A stretch of 64,000 bases of DNA from Pandoraea eparura (GTDB lineage: Bacteria; Pseudomonadota; Gammaproteobacteria; Burkholderiales; Burkholderiaceae). Shown here one piece after another: positions 33,904 through 44,231 of this stretch. The stretch lies in the NCBI RefSeq assembly GCF_902459725.1, contig NZ_CABPSH010000002.1, forward strand, positions 434,001-498,000. Reading direction: 5' to 3'. The notes beneath the pieces were generated by a model that did no database searches, was not told where the DNA came from, and saw only the letters and a list, made by a program, of their open reading frames with translations. The translations under genes were made by a program, and so were the position numbers. The stretch's first letter is position 1, and each line of letters opens with the position of its first letter.

Positions 33904-35640
33904 TCAGGCCGCCGCCAGGCGCGACAGCGCCGCCTGCATCTCCTCGGGCTCGGTCGCCGCAAGCAGCTCCTGGACCGGCCGCTCCAGATCCGGCAGATGC
34001 GCACGCAGGATCTCCTGCTTGACCTGCAGCAGTTGGCTCGGATGCATCGAGAACTCCCGCAGGCCCATGCCGAGCAACAGACGCGTCGCCGTCGGATCAC
34101 CTGCCATCTCCCCGCACACGGCCACCGGCACGCCGAACGCATGTGCCTCGCGGATGGTCATGGCGATCAGTCGCAGCACCGCCGGATGCAGTGGATCGTA
34201 AAGATGGGCGACGGCATTATCGGCGCGATCGATCGCCAGCGTGTATTGAATCAGGTCGTTCGTACCGATGGACAGGAAGTCCAGTCGCTTCAGGAACATC
34301 GACACCGTGAGCGCCGCCGCCGGCACTTCGATCATCGCGCCCAGCTTGACGCCTGGGTCGTAAAGCAGCCCCGCGGCATCGAGCTGCGACTTCGCTTCGC
34401 GCACGAGTTCGAGTGTCTGGTCGATTTCCTGCGCATGCGCGAGCATTGGGAACAGTATCTGCACCTTGCCGAAGGCCGATGCCCGCAGAATCGCCCGCAA
34501 TTGCGTGAGAAACATGCGCGGCTCGGAGAGACTCCAGCGAATGGCCCGCAGCCCCAACGCCGGATTCGGCGCCGTCTCGTACGACTCATGACTGTCGAGC
34601 GGCTTGTCGGCGCCCACGTCGATGGTCCGGATCGTCAGCGGCAGACCGCGCATCGCCTCGACGGCGCGCTTGTAGGCCTCGAACTGCGCCTCTTCCTCCG
34701 GTGCCTCCTTCTCGTTCATGAAAAGGAATTCCGTGCGGAACAGCCCCACGCCCACCGCGCCTGCAGCGACTGCCGTCGCGGCGTCTTCCGGCAACTCGAT
34801 GTTGGCAAGCAACTCGATGGGAGTGCCGTCGATCGTCTGTGCCGGCGAATGCTTCAAGCGCTGCAAGCGCCGCTCTTCGAGCGCGCGCTCGCTTTGGCGG
34901 TAGCTGTACTCTTCGAGCACGATCGGCGCCGGATCGACGATGACGATACCGTGATCGCCGTCGATGATGATGACGTCGTCCTGCTTGATGAGCAGGCTGG
35001 CTTGCGCGACGCCGACCGCCGCCGGAATGCCCAGACTGCGCGCAACGATGGCCGTATGCGACGTCTTCCCGCCGAGGTCCGTGACGAAGCCCTTGAACGT
35101 CTGCGTCTTGAATTGCAGCATGTCGGCCGGCGCAATGTCGCGGGCCACGACGATCATGTCGTCGCGCGGGGTCTCGGCCACCACGTGGCGAATGCCGGGC
35201 GCACCGGCGAGTGCCTTGAGTACGCGCTCGGTCACCTGTTCGATGTCCGCGCGGCGCTCGCGCAGGTACTCGTCGTCGATGTCTTCGAAACGTGCGACGA
35301 GCACCTCGAGCTGCGTGGTCAGCGCCCATTCCGCGTTGTAGCGGCGCTCGCGAATCAGCTTGATGACCGCGTCGGCCAGCAGCGTGTCGTTGAGAATCAG
35401 CGAGTGAACATCGAGGAACGCGCCCATCTCGCCCGGCGCATCGTCGGGCAGTTCCGCCTTGAGGGTATCGAGTTCGTGCTGGACAGTCGACTGAGCGCCA
35501 TGAAAGCGCGCGATTTCGTCATCGACCTGGGTGGGGTCAAGCAGATAGTGCGGGACATCGAGCGTGGCGGGCGCGAGCAAGTAGGCGCGTCCGATCGCGA
35601 TGCCGCGGGAAACGGGAATGCCGTGCAGGGTGAAAGACAA
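33904..35640 (-). CDS. ptsI: Phosphoenolpyruvate-protein phosphotransferase (enzyme I)
   Basis: A 578-residue cytosolic enzyme I. The phospho-His lies in GGKTSHTAIVARS, and the PEP-binding barrel shows GVGLFRTEFLFM, FPMLAHAQEIDQ, GAMIEVPAAAL and VCGEMAGDP with its Cys. It takes phosphate from PEP and passes it to HPr. With ptsH and an EIIA of the mannose class upstream and no sugar permease nearby, this looks like the regulatory PTS of Burkholderiales. Confidence 0.97.
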   Translation of the reverse strand: MSFTLHGIPVSRGIAIGRAYLLAPATLDVPHYLLDPTQVDDEIARFHGAQSTVQHELDTLKAELPDDAPGEMGAFLDVHSLILNDTLLADAVIKLIRERRYNAEWALTTQLEVLVARFEDIDDEYLRERRADIEQVTERVLKALAGAPGIRHVVAETPRDDMIVVARDIAPADMLQFKTQTFKGFVTDLGGKTSHTAIVARSLGIPAAVGVAQASLLIKQDDVIIIDGDHGIVIVDPAPIVLEEYSYRQSERALEERRLQRLKHSPAQTIDGTPIELLANIELPEDAATAVAAGAVGVGLFRTEFLFMNEKEAPEEEAQFEAYKRAVEAMRGLPLTIRTIDVGADKPLDSHESYETAPNPALGLRAIRWSLSEPRMFLTQLRAILRASAFGKVQILFPMLAHAQEIDQTLELVREAKSQLDAAGLLYDPGVKLGAMIEVPAAALTVSMFLKRLDFLSIGTNDLIQYTLAIDRADNAVAHLYDPLHPAVLRLIAMTIREAHAFGVPVAVCGEMAGDPTATRLLLGMGLREFSMHPSQLLQVKQEILRAHLPDLERPVQELLAATEPEEMQAALSRLAAA

Positions 35641-35785
35641 GGAAGTCTCCCCAGTTCAGAGGCGAATGATTCGACCGTAAGCTGTAGGCTTTGCCGCGTT
35701 CGGGTGACGTGCGACACGGTGAGCCGCCCTTGGGCGCGGATGCGATCGACGCTCGCGGCGCGCCGCAACTCACCGCAACGACGCG

Positions 35786-36055
35786 TTACTCCCCTTCGCC
35801 GAACTTGCTCGCGATGAGGGCCAGGATTTCATTCATGGCTTGCTGCTCGTCCGAGCCCTCGGTCTCTACTTCGACCGTCGCGCCAATCCCGGCGGCCAGC
35901 ATCATGACGCCCATGATGCTCTTCGCGTTGATGCGCCGACCATTCCGGGTCAGCCAGACCTCACTCTGAAATTTCGCCGCCAATTGCGTCAGCTTTGCCG
36001 ATGCCCGGGCATGCAAGCCCAATTTATTTACGATCGTCGTTTCTTGTCGAAGCAT
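35786..36055 (-). CDS. ptsH: Phosphocarrier protein HPr
   Basis: An 89-residue HPr with the catalytic His 15 (GLHARASAKL) and Ser 46 in INAKSIMGVMMLAA, the target of HPr kinase in organisms that have it. It starts three bases after the EIIA stop and is 145 bases upstream of ptsI. Confidence 0.97.
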   Translation of the reverse strand: MLRQETTIVNKLGLHARASAKLTQLAAKFQSEVWLTRNGRRINAKSIMGVMMLAAGIGATVEVETEGSDEQQAMNEILALIASKFGEGE

Positions 36056-36058
36056 GTG

Positions 36059-36472
36059 TCAGTGTGACGTAGTGTGTGTGGCCGGCGCACCCGCGCCAAC
36101 CTCCAGAATACCTTTAGATCCGCCGGAAAGCACCTTCTCCACCAGCGTGTCGAGCGGCACCGAGCGATAGCACACCGCCTTGATCAGCATCGACAGGTTC
36201 ACTCCCGAGAGGACACGCACCTTCGCATCGACGAGTTGCGCCGCGACATTCGACGGCGTGGCGCCGAACAGGTCCGTGAGGACCAGTACGCCGTTGTCCT
36301 CGTGAAGCTGCGCGAGGCGTTCGCGCGCCGTGGCGACGAGCGCGGCCGTGTCCTGGTCGGGCACAACGTCGATGGCGCCGATGTGCGCCGGACACCCGCC
36401 GTAGATATGCGAAACACACTCGCGAAGTGCGGAGGCGAGCGGTGCGTGGGCAATAATCAGAATTCCAGCCAT
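36059..36472 (-). CDS. PTS mannose-class EIIA domain protein
   Basis: A 137-residue single EIIA domain of the mannose/fructose/sorbose class. The phospho-His is residue 9 (MAGILIIAHAPLA), and LTDLFGATPSNVAAQLV is the family signature. No EIIB, EIIC or EIID follows, so a regulatory role is likely. It is nearly contiguous with ptsH. Confidence 0.93.
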   Translation of the reverse strand: MAGILIIAHAPLASALRECVSHIYGGCPAHIGAIDVVPDQDTAALVATARERLAQLHEDNGVLVLTDLFGATPSNVAAQLVDAKVRVLSGVNLSMLIKAVCYRSVPLDTLVEKVLSGGSKGILEVGAGAPATHTTSH

Positions 36473-36641
36473 GATGCTAGGTACGCCAAGCGCCGCGGGT
36501 GTTCGGAAGTCAAACACAACGACGAACGCGAACCTGTCGATTTTGGGACAGCTATTTTAACAGGCGCGCAAAAAACCCGATTTTTCAGGCGGTTAGGCCC
36601 GGCCTGAGACGGTGCGTCGCCCCGACAGCCCCGAATTCACC

Positions 36642-37580
36642 TTACACCGCCCGTTCCAGGGCATCGATGAACATTTTCGGCACATCGAAACCGGTTTGGT
36701 CCGTGATTTCCTGGAAGCACGTCGGACTCGTGACGTTCACTTCCGTGAGGCAATCGCCGATGACGTCGAGGCCCACGAGCAGCAGGCCACGTTGCCAGAG
36801 TATCGGCGCCAGCGTTTCGGCAATCTGACGATCGCGCGCCGTCAGGTCGCGCGCCTCGCCCACGCCGCCGGCGGCGAGGTTGCCGCGCACTTCGTTGCCT
36901 TGCGGGATGCGCGCCAGCGAGTGCGGCACAACCTGGCCGCCGATGACGAGAATCCGCTTGTCGCCCAGCACGATCTCGGGAATGAAGCGCTGCGCCATCA
37001 CCGAACTGGCCCCGTATTCCCCGAGCATTTCGATGACCGACCCAAGGTTGCGGCCATCCGGACCGATGCGGAACACCCCTGTGCCGCCCATGCCGTCCAG
37101 CGGCTTGTAGATGACGTCACCATGTTCGTCGTGAAAAGCGCGCAGGCGGGTCGCGTCGCGCGTGACCAACGTCGGCGTCACGAACTGAGGAAATTCGGCG
37201 ATCGCCATCTTTTCGGAGTGATCACGAATCGCGCTCGGCTTGTTGAACACCCGCGCACCGGCGCGCTCGGCGACCTCAAGCAGCCACGTGGCGTTGATGT
37301 ACTCCATGTCGAACGGCGGGTCCTTGCGCATGAGCACGGCATCGAACTCGGTAAGCGCGCTCACCCGCGTTTGCACCACGTCGTACCAGGCAATCGCATC
37401 GCCCGTCAGGCGGATTTCCCTGACGCGCGCGTCGACCCCCGCGTTCTGCCAGGCCATCTCGTGCGTCTCGCACGCGAATATGCGGTGCCCGCGACGCGCG
37501 GCCTCGCGCATCATCGAGAACGTGGTGTCCTTGTAGATCTTGAACTGGTCGAGCGGGTCGGCGATAAAGAGAATCTGCAT
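36642..37580 (-). CDS. gshB: Glutathione synthetase
   Basis: A 312-residue ATP-grasp enzyme joining gamma-glutamylcysteine and glycine. MQILFIADPLDQFKIYKDTTFSMMREA is the typical start; RKDPPFDMEYI, VYKPLDGMGGTGVFR-like (seen as VIYKPLDGMGGTGVF) and TEVNVTSPTCFQEI follow. The start at 37580 agrees with family length. In related genomes gshA lies directly upstream; here a LuxR-type gene intervenes. Confidence 0.96.
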   Translation of the reverse strand: MQILFIADPLDQFKIYKDTTFSMMREAARRGHRIFACETHEMAWQNAGVDARVREIRLTGDAIAWYDVVQTRVSALTEFDAVLMRKDPPFDMEYINATWLLEVAERAGARVFNKPSAIRDHSEKMAIAEFPQFVTPTLVTRDATRLRAFHDEHGDVIYKPLDGMGGTGVFRIGPDGRNLGSVIEMLGEYGASSVMAQRFIPEIVLGDKRILVIGGQVVPHSLARIPQGNEVRGNLAAGGVGEARDLTARDRQIAETLAPILWQRGLLLVGLDVIGDCLTEVNVTSPTCFQEITDQTGFDVPKMFIDALERAV

Positions 37581-37639
37581 CGATCGGCGGGAGTCTTGGG
37601 GGTTCGGATGCACACACCGCGGGCAGCGGCGACAGACGT

Positions 37640-38938
37640 CTATTCTAGCCGAGGCGCCATTTTGCCGCTGCGCGTGGCATCAACGTCCGGCGCGCCGCTT
37701 CCACGCGACATGAACGCTCGCCCCCCGCTGCCAAGCGCCACGGATCCGCCCAGCCCGAGCAGCAGCGATGCGTCGTGCACAGGATCCAGACGAGCGCGCA
37801 TGAGCGACAAATGCGTCTTGAGCGTCTGCACGCCAATCGCGCACGCCTCGCGCGTCTGCGCGCGCGACTGCCCGGCCAGCAGCCGCATCGCGATCTCGCG
37901 CTGCACCGGGGTCAGCCCCGTCTGCCAGAGCCGCAGCAACAGCCGAATGGCGGGCGGCACGGCGAGGTGCAGGGCAATGCGCACGCGCTCGGTCGCCCGG
38001 CCGCCCATTGCGCACAAATGCGTGGCGTGCAGGTGTAGCGTGCCGCCTGGCACCCCGAGTGCCTTGCTGACGGGCACCCCGGGCGAGGCGGCGTCCGATG
38101 GGTGGAGCCTCAGTTCGTCGACCAGCGACTGGCAGGCCTGCACGACGACGCACGCCTCGGGCCACGCGCGCCCGGGCATGCGCTGCCAGACCCGGCGCAT
38201 GAGCGCCAGCGCCGCGGGGTCGGCCCATTCCGGCTGACGTCGATGCCAGACCAGCGTCCCTGCCACATCGTCGCCGATGGCGGCCGACGGTTCCGGCCGA
38301 AGCGGTTGAGTGAGGGATGTCATCGCGGTCATCGGGGGGAAGCCGGGGCGATGAAGCGGCGCGGCGAACTCGGCGGCGGCAGACTCAAACGCCGCGACTT
38401 CGCGTGCACTGAAACGCGGCTGCGATCTGCGGCGCGACACGAGGAGTCGCAACGCGCCGAGCGGGGCGACGGCCGACGGCCCGGCGCACTCGCTGCGCAT
38501 CGCCGCCGCGCCCGTGGCCCTGGGCAACGGCAACAGACAAACGTCGAGCAAGTCGCCGTCGGGCAGGCATCCCGCCAGTTCCGGAGGACGGGGCAATGTC
38601 GAGGACGCCGCGGCCAAGCCGCCCCGTGAGCGCCGCGCGTGACCGCGCAGCACCTCGCCGTGCGCGAGCGAGCGCTGCAGCGCCGCCACCGGCGGCATCG
38701 CCCAATCGCTGGTGGCGAGCCGCTCGCAGGCCGACAGGGGCGCCTGCGGCGCGTACCAGCAAGTCGCCGGCGCTGTCGCGCCTGGATCGTCGGGCGCATG
38801 ACACCAGAGCGCGGCCACGCCGTCCGCCGCCAGCCTCAGGCGCAGTGTCTCCAGCCACAGCGGCAGATAGTCGAGCGTCGGCAGCGGCAGTTGATGAAGT
38901 TGACGAAGGCCTGTGCGCAAATCCCCCTGCATTCCCAT
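37640..38938 (-). CDS. LuxR-type helix-turn-helix regulator, N-terminal domain unknown
   Basis: A 432-residue protein. Its C-terminus has a LuxR-type HTH: LTPVQREIAMRLLAGQSRAQTREACAIGVQTLKTHLSLMRARL. The N-terminal 330 residues have no domain I can name; they are Ala/Arg/Pro-rich with scattered Trp and Cys, perhaps a GAF-like sensor. The start at 38938 has GGGAGG four bases upstream. About 25 residues after the HTH form a Gly/Ser tail. No effector or target can be inferred. It separates gshB from gshA on the same strand. Confidence 0.75.
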   Translation of the reverse strand: MGMQGDLRTGLRQLHQLPLPTLDYLPLWLETLRLRLAADGVAALWCHAPDDPGATAPATCWYAPQAPLSACERLATSDWAMPPVAALQRSLAHGEVLRGHARRSRGGLAAASSTLPRPPELAGCLPDGDLLDVCLLPLPRATGAAAMRSECAGPSAVAPLGALRLLVSRRRSQPRFSAREVAAFESAAAEFAAPLHRPGFPPMTAMTSLTQPLRPEPSAAIGDDVAGTLVWHRRQPEWADPAALALMRRVWQRMPGRAWPEACVVVQACQSLVDELRLHPSDAASPGVPVSKALGVPGGTLHLHATHLCAMGGRATERVRIALHLAVPPAIRLLLRLWQTGLTPVQREIAMRLLAGQSRAQTREACAIGVQTLKTHLSLMRARLDPVHDASLLLGLGGSVALGSGGRAFMSRGSGAPDVDATRSGKMAPRLE

Positions 38939-39191
38939 ATGCCTCCCAGACAGCACCATTCCAAGGAAATTTCCTATTCCGCGTCGAGACGGACGCACCT
39001 CCCCCAGTCGGGGGATGTTGTGCATGTCAAACGGTCGCATCATCGCTTCAATGCTGACGCGAACGAGGCAGCGGATCGGCACAGTACACCGATCCAGACA
39101 TCAAGGGAGCGTGCAGGAAACCAGTTTGCGGGGGGGAACCGCCCAGGGAAGCCCCGATTTCCGGTCGTTGCATGAGGCGACCGGTAAATGT
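38939..39191. other. Region upstream of an orphan terminator, possible small RNA
   Basis: No protein gene is supported here. The 3' part can fold: CCGGTCG (39161-39167) pairs with CGACCGG (39178-39184), and a G-run at about 39129-39136 faces C-runs nearby. It is followed directly by a strong plus-strand terminator that no plus-strand gene needs. A small RNA ending near 39230 would explain this. The promoter of the minus-strand LuxR-type gene should also lie in this interval. Confidence 0.35.
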
Positions 39192-39232
39192 GACGCCCGG
39201 CTAGTCGGGGGGCCAGCCGGGCGTCTTTTTCT
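39192..39232 (+). terminator. Orphan intrinsic terminator (plus strand)
   Basis: A perfect 11-bp stem GACGCCCGGCT/AGCCGGGCGTC with a 12-base loop is followed by TTTTTCTTTT. No plus-strand gene lies upstream for several kilobases, and gshA ends only on the other strand further on. Confidence 0.7.
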
Positions 39233-39332
39233 TTTCGCTTCCCGGAACGGGAAGCGTCCAGGGCGACCGCCTAACCGGCACGCCCTCACCTCAAATTCGG
39301 AAACTTCTCAAACCGACGCCAAACCGAAGGGA

Positions 39333-39474
39333 CGTAAGCGGGCGTGACGGGGCGTGACGGGGCGAGCGGGCGCGAACCGATGTGAGCCGATGTGAGCGGA
39401 CGCGAGCCGACGTGGAGCCGGCGTGGAGCCGGCGTGGAGCCGGCGTGAAGCAGGCGTGAGCGGACGTGAGCCGA
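39333..39474. repeat. Degenerate 10-11-bp tandem repeat downstream of gshA
   Basis: About fourteen units related to CGTGAGCCGA (10 bp) or CGTGGAGCCGG (11 bp, three exact copies at 39411-39443). It begins about 30 bases beyond the gshA stop. It looks like a slippage-generated tract and has no coding signal. Confidence 0.85.
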
Positions 39475-39505
39475 CGTCACTGGCCGCCACGTCGATCCTG
39501 CCGCG

Positions 39506-40795
39506 TCAATACGTTTCCGGATCCGGATCGGTGCGCTCGAGTTCGACCGACGCCGCGAGCAGTGCCAGACGCGCCACCACGCCGTACATATAGAACCGGT
39601 TCGGCGGTGCCGCGCCCGGTTTGGCGTGGACATCGGGCAGCGCCGTGTGCTCGAAGGCGAGCGGCACGAAGTGCATGCCGGGCGCATTGAGGTTCTCGTC
39701 GGTCCCGCGTCCGGTGTGCACCCGGTAGAACCCGCCGACCACGTAGCGATCGATCATGTAGACGACCGGCTCCGCCACGGCTTCGTTGATGCGCTCGAAC
39801 GTGTAGACGCCTTCCTGCACGATCACGTCGTGCACTTCGAGACCTTCCTTGACCACGCTCATCTTGGTACGCTCGCGCCGGTTCAGGTTTTTGATCTCGG
39901 CGGCGTCATGCACCATCATCACGCCCATGCCGTACGTGCCGGCATCGGCCTTGATCACGACGAACGGCTTTTCACTGATGCCGTACTCGCGATACTTCTT
40001 GTTGATCTTCTTGAGCACGGCGTCGACCGTATCGGCGAGCTTCTCTTCCCCGACGCGTTCATCGAAATCGATGCCCTCGCACTTGGCAAAGTACGGATTG
40101 AGCATCCACGGGTCGACGTCGATCATCTTCGCGAATTTCTTGACGATGTCGTCGTACGCCGAGAAATGCTGGCTCTTGCGGCGCACGGCCCATCCGGCAT
40201 GCAGCGGCGGCAAGAGGTACTGTTCGTGAAGGCCTTCGAGAATCGGCGGAATGCCGGCGGACAGATCGTTGTTGAGCAGGATCGAGCACGGATCGAAATT
40301 CTTGAGCCCCAGCCGACGCGGCGAACGCTCGAGCGGCTCGATCACGACGTGCTGGCCGTCGGGCAACTCGATGGTGGTCGGCTCGGTGATGTCGTCCGAC
40401 AGACTGCCCAGGCGCACGTTCAGCCCCGCGTGACGCATGATCGTCGACAGCCGGGCAAGGTTCTGCAGGTAGAAAGTGTTACGCGTATGCCGTTCGGGAA
40501 TGAGCAGCAGGTTCTTGGCGTCGGGGCAGATCTTCTCGATGGCGGCCATCGCCGCCTGCACGGCAAGCGGCAGCACCTCAGGCGCCAGATTATTGAAGCC
40601 ACCGGGGAAGAGATTGGTGTCGACCGGGGCGAGCTTGAAGCCGGCATTTCGCAGGTCGACCGAACAATAGAACGGCGGCGTATGTTCCTGCCACTCGAGC
40701 CGGAACCAGCGCTCGATCGCGGGAGTCGCATCGAGGATCTTCTTTTCCAGGTCGAGCAAGGGGCCTTTCAGAGCCGTGACGAGATGCGGAACCAT
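39506..40795 (-). CDS. gshA: Glutamate-cysteine ligase
   Basis: A 429-residue enzyme of the GshA family typical of beta-proteobacteria, different from E. coli GshA. It makes gamma-glutamylcysteine. Segments such as FPGGFNNLAPEVLP, IVQEGVYT, KADAGTYGMGVM and YVVGGFYRVH are conserved in that family. The start at 40795 (MVPHLVTALKGP) gives the expected length; an upstream extension has no support. Confidence 0.93.
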   Translation of the reverse strand: MVPHLVTALKGPLLDLEKKILDATPAIERWFRLEWQEHTPPFYCSVDLRNAGFKLAPVDTNLFPGGFNNLAPEVLPLAVQAAMAAIEKICPDAKNLLLIPERHTRNTFYLQNLARLSTIMRHAGLNVRLGSLSDDITEPTTIELPDGQHVVIEPLERSPRRLGLKNFDPCSILLNNDLSAGIPPILEGLHEQYLLPPLHAGWAVRRKSQHFSAYDDIVKKFAKMIDVDPWMLNPYFAKCEGIDFDERVGEEKLADTVDAVLKKINKKYREYGISEKPFVVIKADAGTYGMGVMMVHDAAEIKNLNRRERTKMSVVKEGLEVHDVIVQEGVYTFERINEAVAEPVVYMIDRYVVGGFYRVHTGRGTDENLNAPGMHFVPLAFEHTALPDVHAKPGAAPPNRFYMYGVVARLALLAASVELERTDPDPETY

Positions 40796-41151
40796 GCTTC
40801 TCTCATATCCAGATGGAATATCGATTGTAGAGCATACGCCCGGCGTCCCCCACCCTTGGGCAGGATCGGAGGACGTGCAGTGCGCAAGCTGCGGTGAAAG
40901 AAGATGGGGGCGAAGCGGGGAATCGCAAGCAAAAAAAACGGGCACCCCTGGGTACCCGCACAACGCCGGCGGCGGCTGTCCGACCGGCCACCGGCAACTC
41001 CTCTTGCTCGCCCTGGGTCAAGCTCGGCAACGCATCGTTGCCGAGTCGCGGGCGGTTGTGGGATGTCAGACCCGGCCGAAGCCGGGCCCGAACAGTGCGA
41101 CGTCACAGATTCGAACGGTGGGGAAAACGATCCCCACCGACGCTCCTGTCA
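40796..41151 (-). other. Intergenic region between amtB and gshA with several hairpins
   Basis: These 356 bases have no supported gene. They contain, in minus-strand order after amtB: GGTGGGGA/TCCCCACC (about 41119-41140), CCCGGC/GCCGGG (about 41069-41084), a perfect 10-bp stem CTCGGCAACG/CGTTGCCGAG (41023-41045), and the T-tailed terminator at 40932-40960. The gshA promoter must also lie here, near 40800-40930. Confidence 0.5.
40932..40960 (-). terminator. Probable terminator of the torF-glnK-amtB transcript
   Basis: On the minus strand the stem CGGGTACCC/GGGTGCCCG (one mismatch) is followed by eight T residues. It lies about 190 bases past the amtB stop, behind three other hairpins. Confidence 0.65.
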
Positions 41152-42666
41152 TCAGTTGTGATAAGCGGATTCGCCGTGCGAGGTGATGTCCAGACCCTCG
41201 CGCTCTTCGTCTTCCGGCACGCGCAGACCCAGCACGATGTCGGCGATCTTGAAGGCGATGAAGGCGACCACGCCCGACCAGACGACCGTGGTGAGCACGG
41301 CCTGCAGCTGGATCCAGACTTGACCGGCGATCGAGTAGTCCGGCGCCACCTTGTTGGCCACGTAGTCGTAGATGCCCGTACCGCCAAGCGACGGGGCCGC
41401 GAACACGCCCGTCAGAATCGCGCCGAGCATACCGCCCACGCCATGCACGCCAAATACGTCGAGCGCGTCGTCGGCCTTGAGCAGGCGCTTCAGGCCATTC
41501 ACCCCCCACAGGCAGATCAGACCGGCAAGCAGGCCGAGCACGATCGAGCCCATCGGGCCGACGAAGCCGGCGGCAGGCGTCACCGCCACCAGACCGGCGA
41601 CAGCACCCGAGGCACCACCGAGCATTGACGGCTTGCCCTTGCCGATCCACTCACCAGCCGTCCACGACAGCGTGGCAGCCGCGGTTGCGAGCAGCGTGTT
41701 CACGAAGGCGAGCGCAGCACCGCCGTTCGCTTCCAGCCCCGAGCCGGCGTTGAAGCCGAACCAGCCGAACCAGAGCAGCGAGGCGCCGATCATCGTCATC
41801 GTGAGCGAATGCGGCTTGAACGCTTCCTTGCCGAAACCAACACGCTTGCCAACCATGTACGAGCCGACCAGACCGGCGATAGCGGCATTGATGTGCACCA
41901 CCGTACCGCCTGCGTAATCGAGCGCGCCCTTCTGGAAGAGCCAGCCGGCATGTGCCGTGGCGGCGTCGGCGGCGGCAGGGTCAGTGTAAGCATCCGGACC
42001 CGCCCAGAACCACACCATATGGGCGATCGGCAGATAGGAGAACGTGAACCAGATCACGGTGAAGAGCAGCACGGCCGAGAACTTGGTACGTTCGGCAAAC
42101 GCCCCGACGATCAGCGCACAGGTAATGGCGGCGAACGCGGCCTGGAACGCCATGTACGCGTATTCCGGCACATTCACGCCCTTGCTGAAGGTCGCGGCGA
42201 TCGAGTCCGGCGTCATGCCCTTCAGGAACAGACGATCAAAGCCCCCGAAGAACGCCCCGCCCTCGGTGAACGCGATGCTGTAGCCGTAGATCGACCAGAG
42301 CACGACCACGAGCGAGAAGATGATGAAGCACTGCATCAGCACCGAGAGCATGTTCTTCGAGCGGACGAGACCGCCGTAGAACAGACCCAGGCCGGGCAGG
42401 GTCATGAGAATCACCAGGGCGGTACAGGTCAGCAGCCACGCCGTGTCACCCTTGTTCGGCGGCACGGGCGTCGCGGCGGCGGCGGGTGCCGGCGCAGCGG
42501 CCTGGGCCGCCGGCGTCGCAGTGGAGGCAGCGGGTGATGCGGTTTCCGACGCGGCGGCCGGGGCCGAGGCGTCCTGCGCGAGTGCGGCGGTCGAGCCGAG
42601 GCCCAGCGTGCCCGCAACGCCCGCGAAGGCGGCGACGAGCAACAGTTTGGCAAGCAGTTTTTTCAT
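41152..42666 (-). CDS. amtB: Ammonium transporter AmtB
   Basis: A 504-residue ammonium channel with a signal sequence, an unusually long Ala/Pro-rich periplasmic segment (about residues 30-70), and eleven predicted helices. Family landmarks are GLGLFYGGLVRSKN, DYAGGTVVHINA with the first pore His, and DVFGVHGVGGMLGA with the second His. GlnK binds such channels to close them when nitrogen is ample; glnK is 25 bases upstream in the same operon. Confidence 0.96.
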   Translation of the reverse strand: MKKLLAKLLLVAAFAGVAGTLGLGSTAALAQDASAPAAASETASPAASTATPAAQAAAPAPAAAATPVPPNKGDTAWLLTCTALVILMTLPGLGLFYGGLVRSKNMLSVLMQCFIIFSLVVVLWSIYGYSIAFTEGGAFFGGFDRLFLKGMTPDSIAATFSKGVNVPEYAYMAFQAAFAAITCALIVGAFAERTKFSAVLLFTVIWFTFSYLPIAHMVWFWAGPDAYTDPAAADAATAHAGWLFQKGALDYAGGTVVHINAAIAGLVGSYMVGKRVGFGKEAFKPHSLTMTMIGASLLWFGWFGFNAGSGLEANGGAALAFVNTLLATAAATLSWTAGEWIGKGKPSMLGGASGAVAGLVAVTPAAGFVGPMGSIVLGLLAGLICLWGVNGLKRLLKADDALDVFGVHGVGGMLGAILTGVFAAPSLGGTGIYDYVANKVAPDYSIAGQVWIQLQAVLTTVVWSGVVAFIAFKIADIVLGLRVPEDEEREGLDITSHGESAYHN

Positions 42667-42691
42667 GATTGTTGTCTCTTTTGTAGGACCT

Positions 42692-43865
<1,174 letters not shown>

Positions 43866-43929
43866 CACTTTCCCCTGAGTTGTTATCTAACGTCTTGGTG
43901 CAGCGTGCGGCAGGTTCCGGCCTGAGTAG

Positions 43930-43945
43930 AGCAACTCCCGTGCCA
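43930..43945 (-). promoter_or_regulatory. Sigma-54 promoter of torF-glnK-amtB
   Basis: On the minus strand the sequence reads TGGCACGGGAGTTGCT, an exact fit to the RpoN -24/-12 consensus TGGCACG-N4-TTGCW. It lies about 65 bases upstream of the torF start codon. Sigma-54 promoters need an enhancer-binding activator, expected to be NtrC for these genes. Confidence 0.88.
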
Positions 43946-44231
43946 GGTCCCATGTCGACATGCGCTGCGACGCGCAAGATACGAATTTCGAGATAAAAAA
44001 TTGGCAAAATTACGGGGGACGGGCCGGCGCACGGGCATCGCCGACGACGACAACGACGCCGGGCCGACGTGGTCAAATCCTTACCGGGTAATGACTGGGC
44101 GGAATTGGACCGGCGCCTGCGCTGGCTGGGCACAGGAAACGGTGTTAGAGTTGCGCCAACGTTGGCGGCCGCCCCCGATGCACCACCTTGCACCGGTCAG
44201 ACCGGCACGCCGAAGCACTGTGACGGTGCAA

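Noticed and set aside
33634-35817. 727-codon plus-strand frame starting before the nonamer repeat and encoding NAS repeats
   Set aside because: After the repeat it is only the antisense of ptsI; the asparagine-alanine-serine run is a by-product of the 9-bp unit and there is no ribosome binding site.
38913-39347. 144-codon plus-strand frame that might explain the orphan terminator
   Set aside because: It runs straight through the terminator, has no ribosome binding site and no recognisable domain.
40894-41628. 244-codon plus-strand frame over the amtB 3' end
   Set aside because: Antisense of amtB with atypical composition and no start signal.
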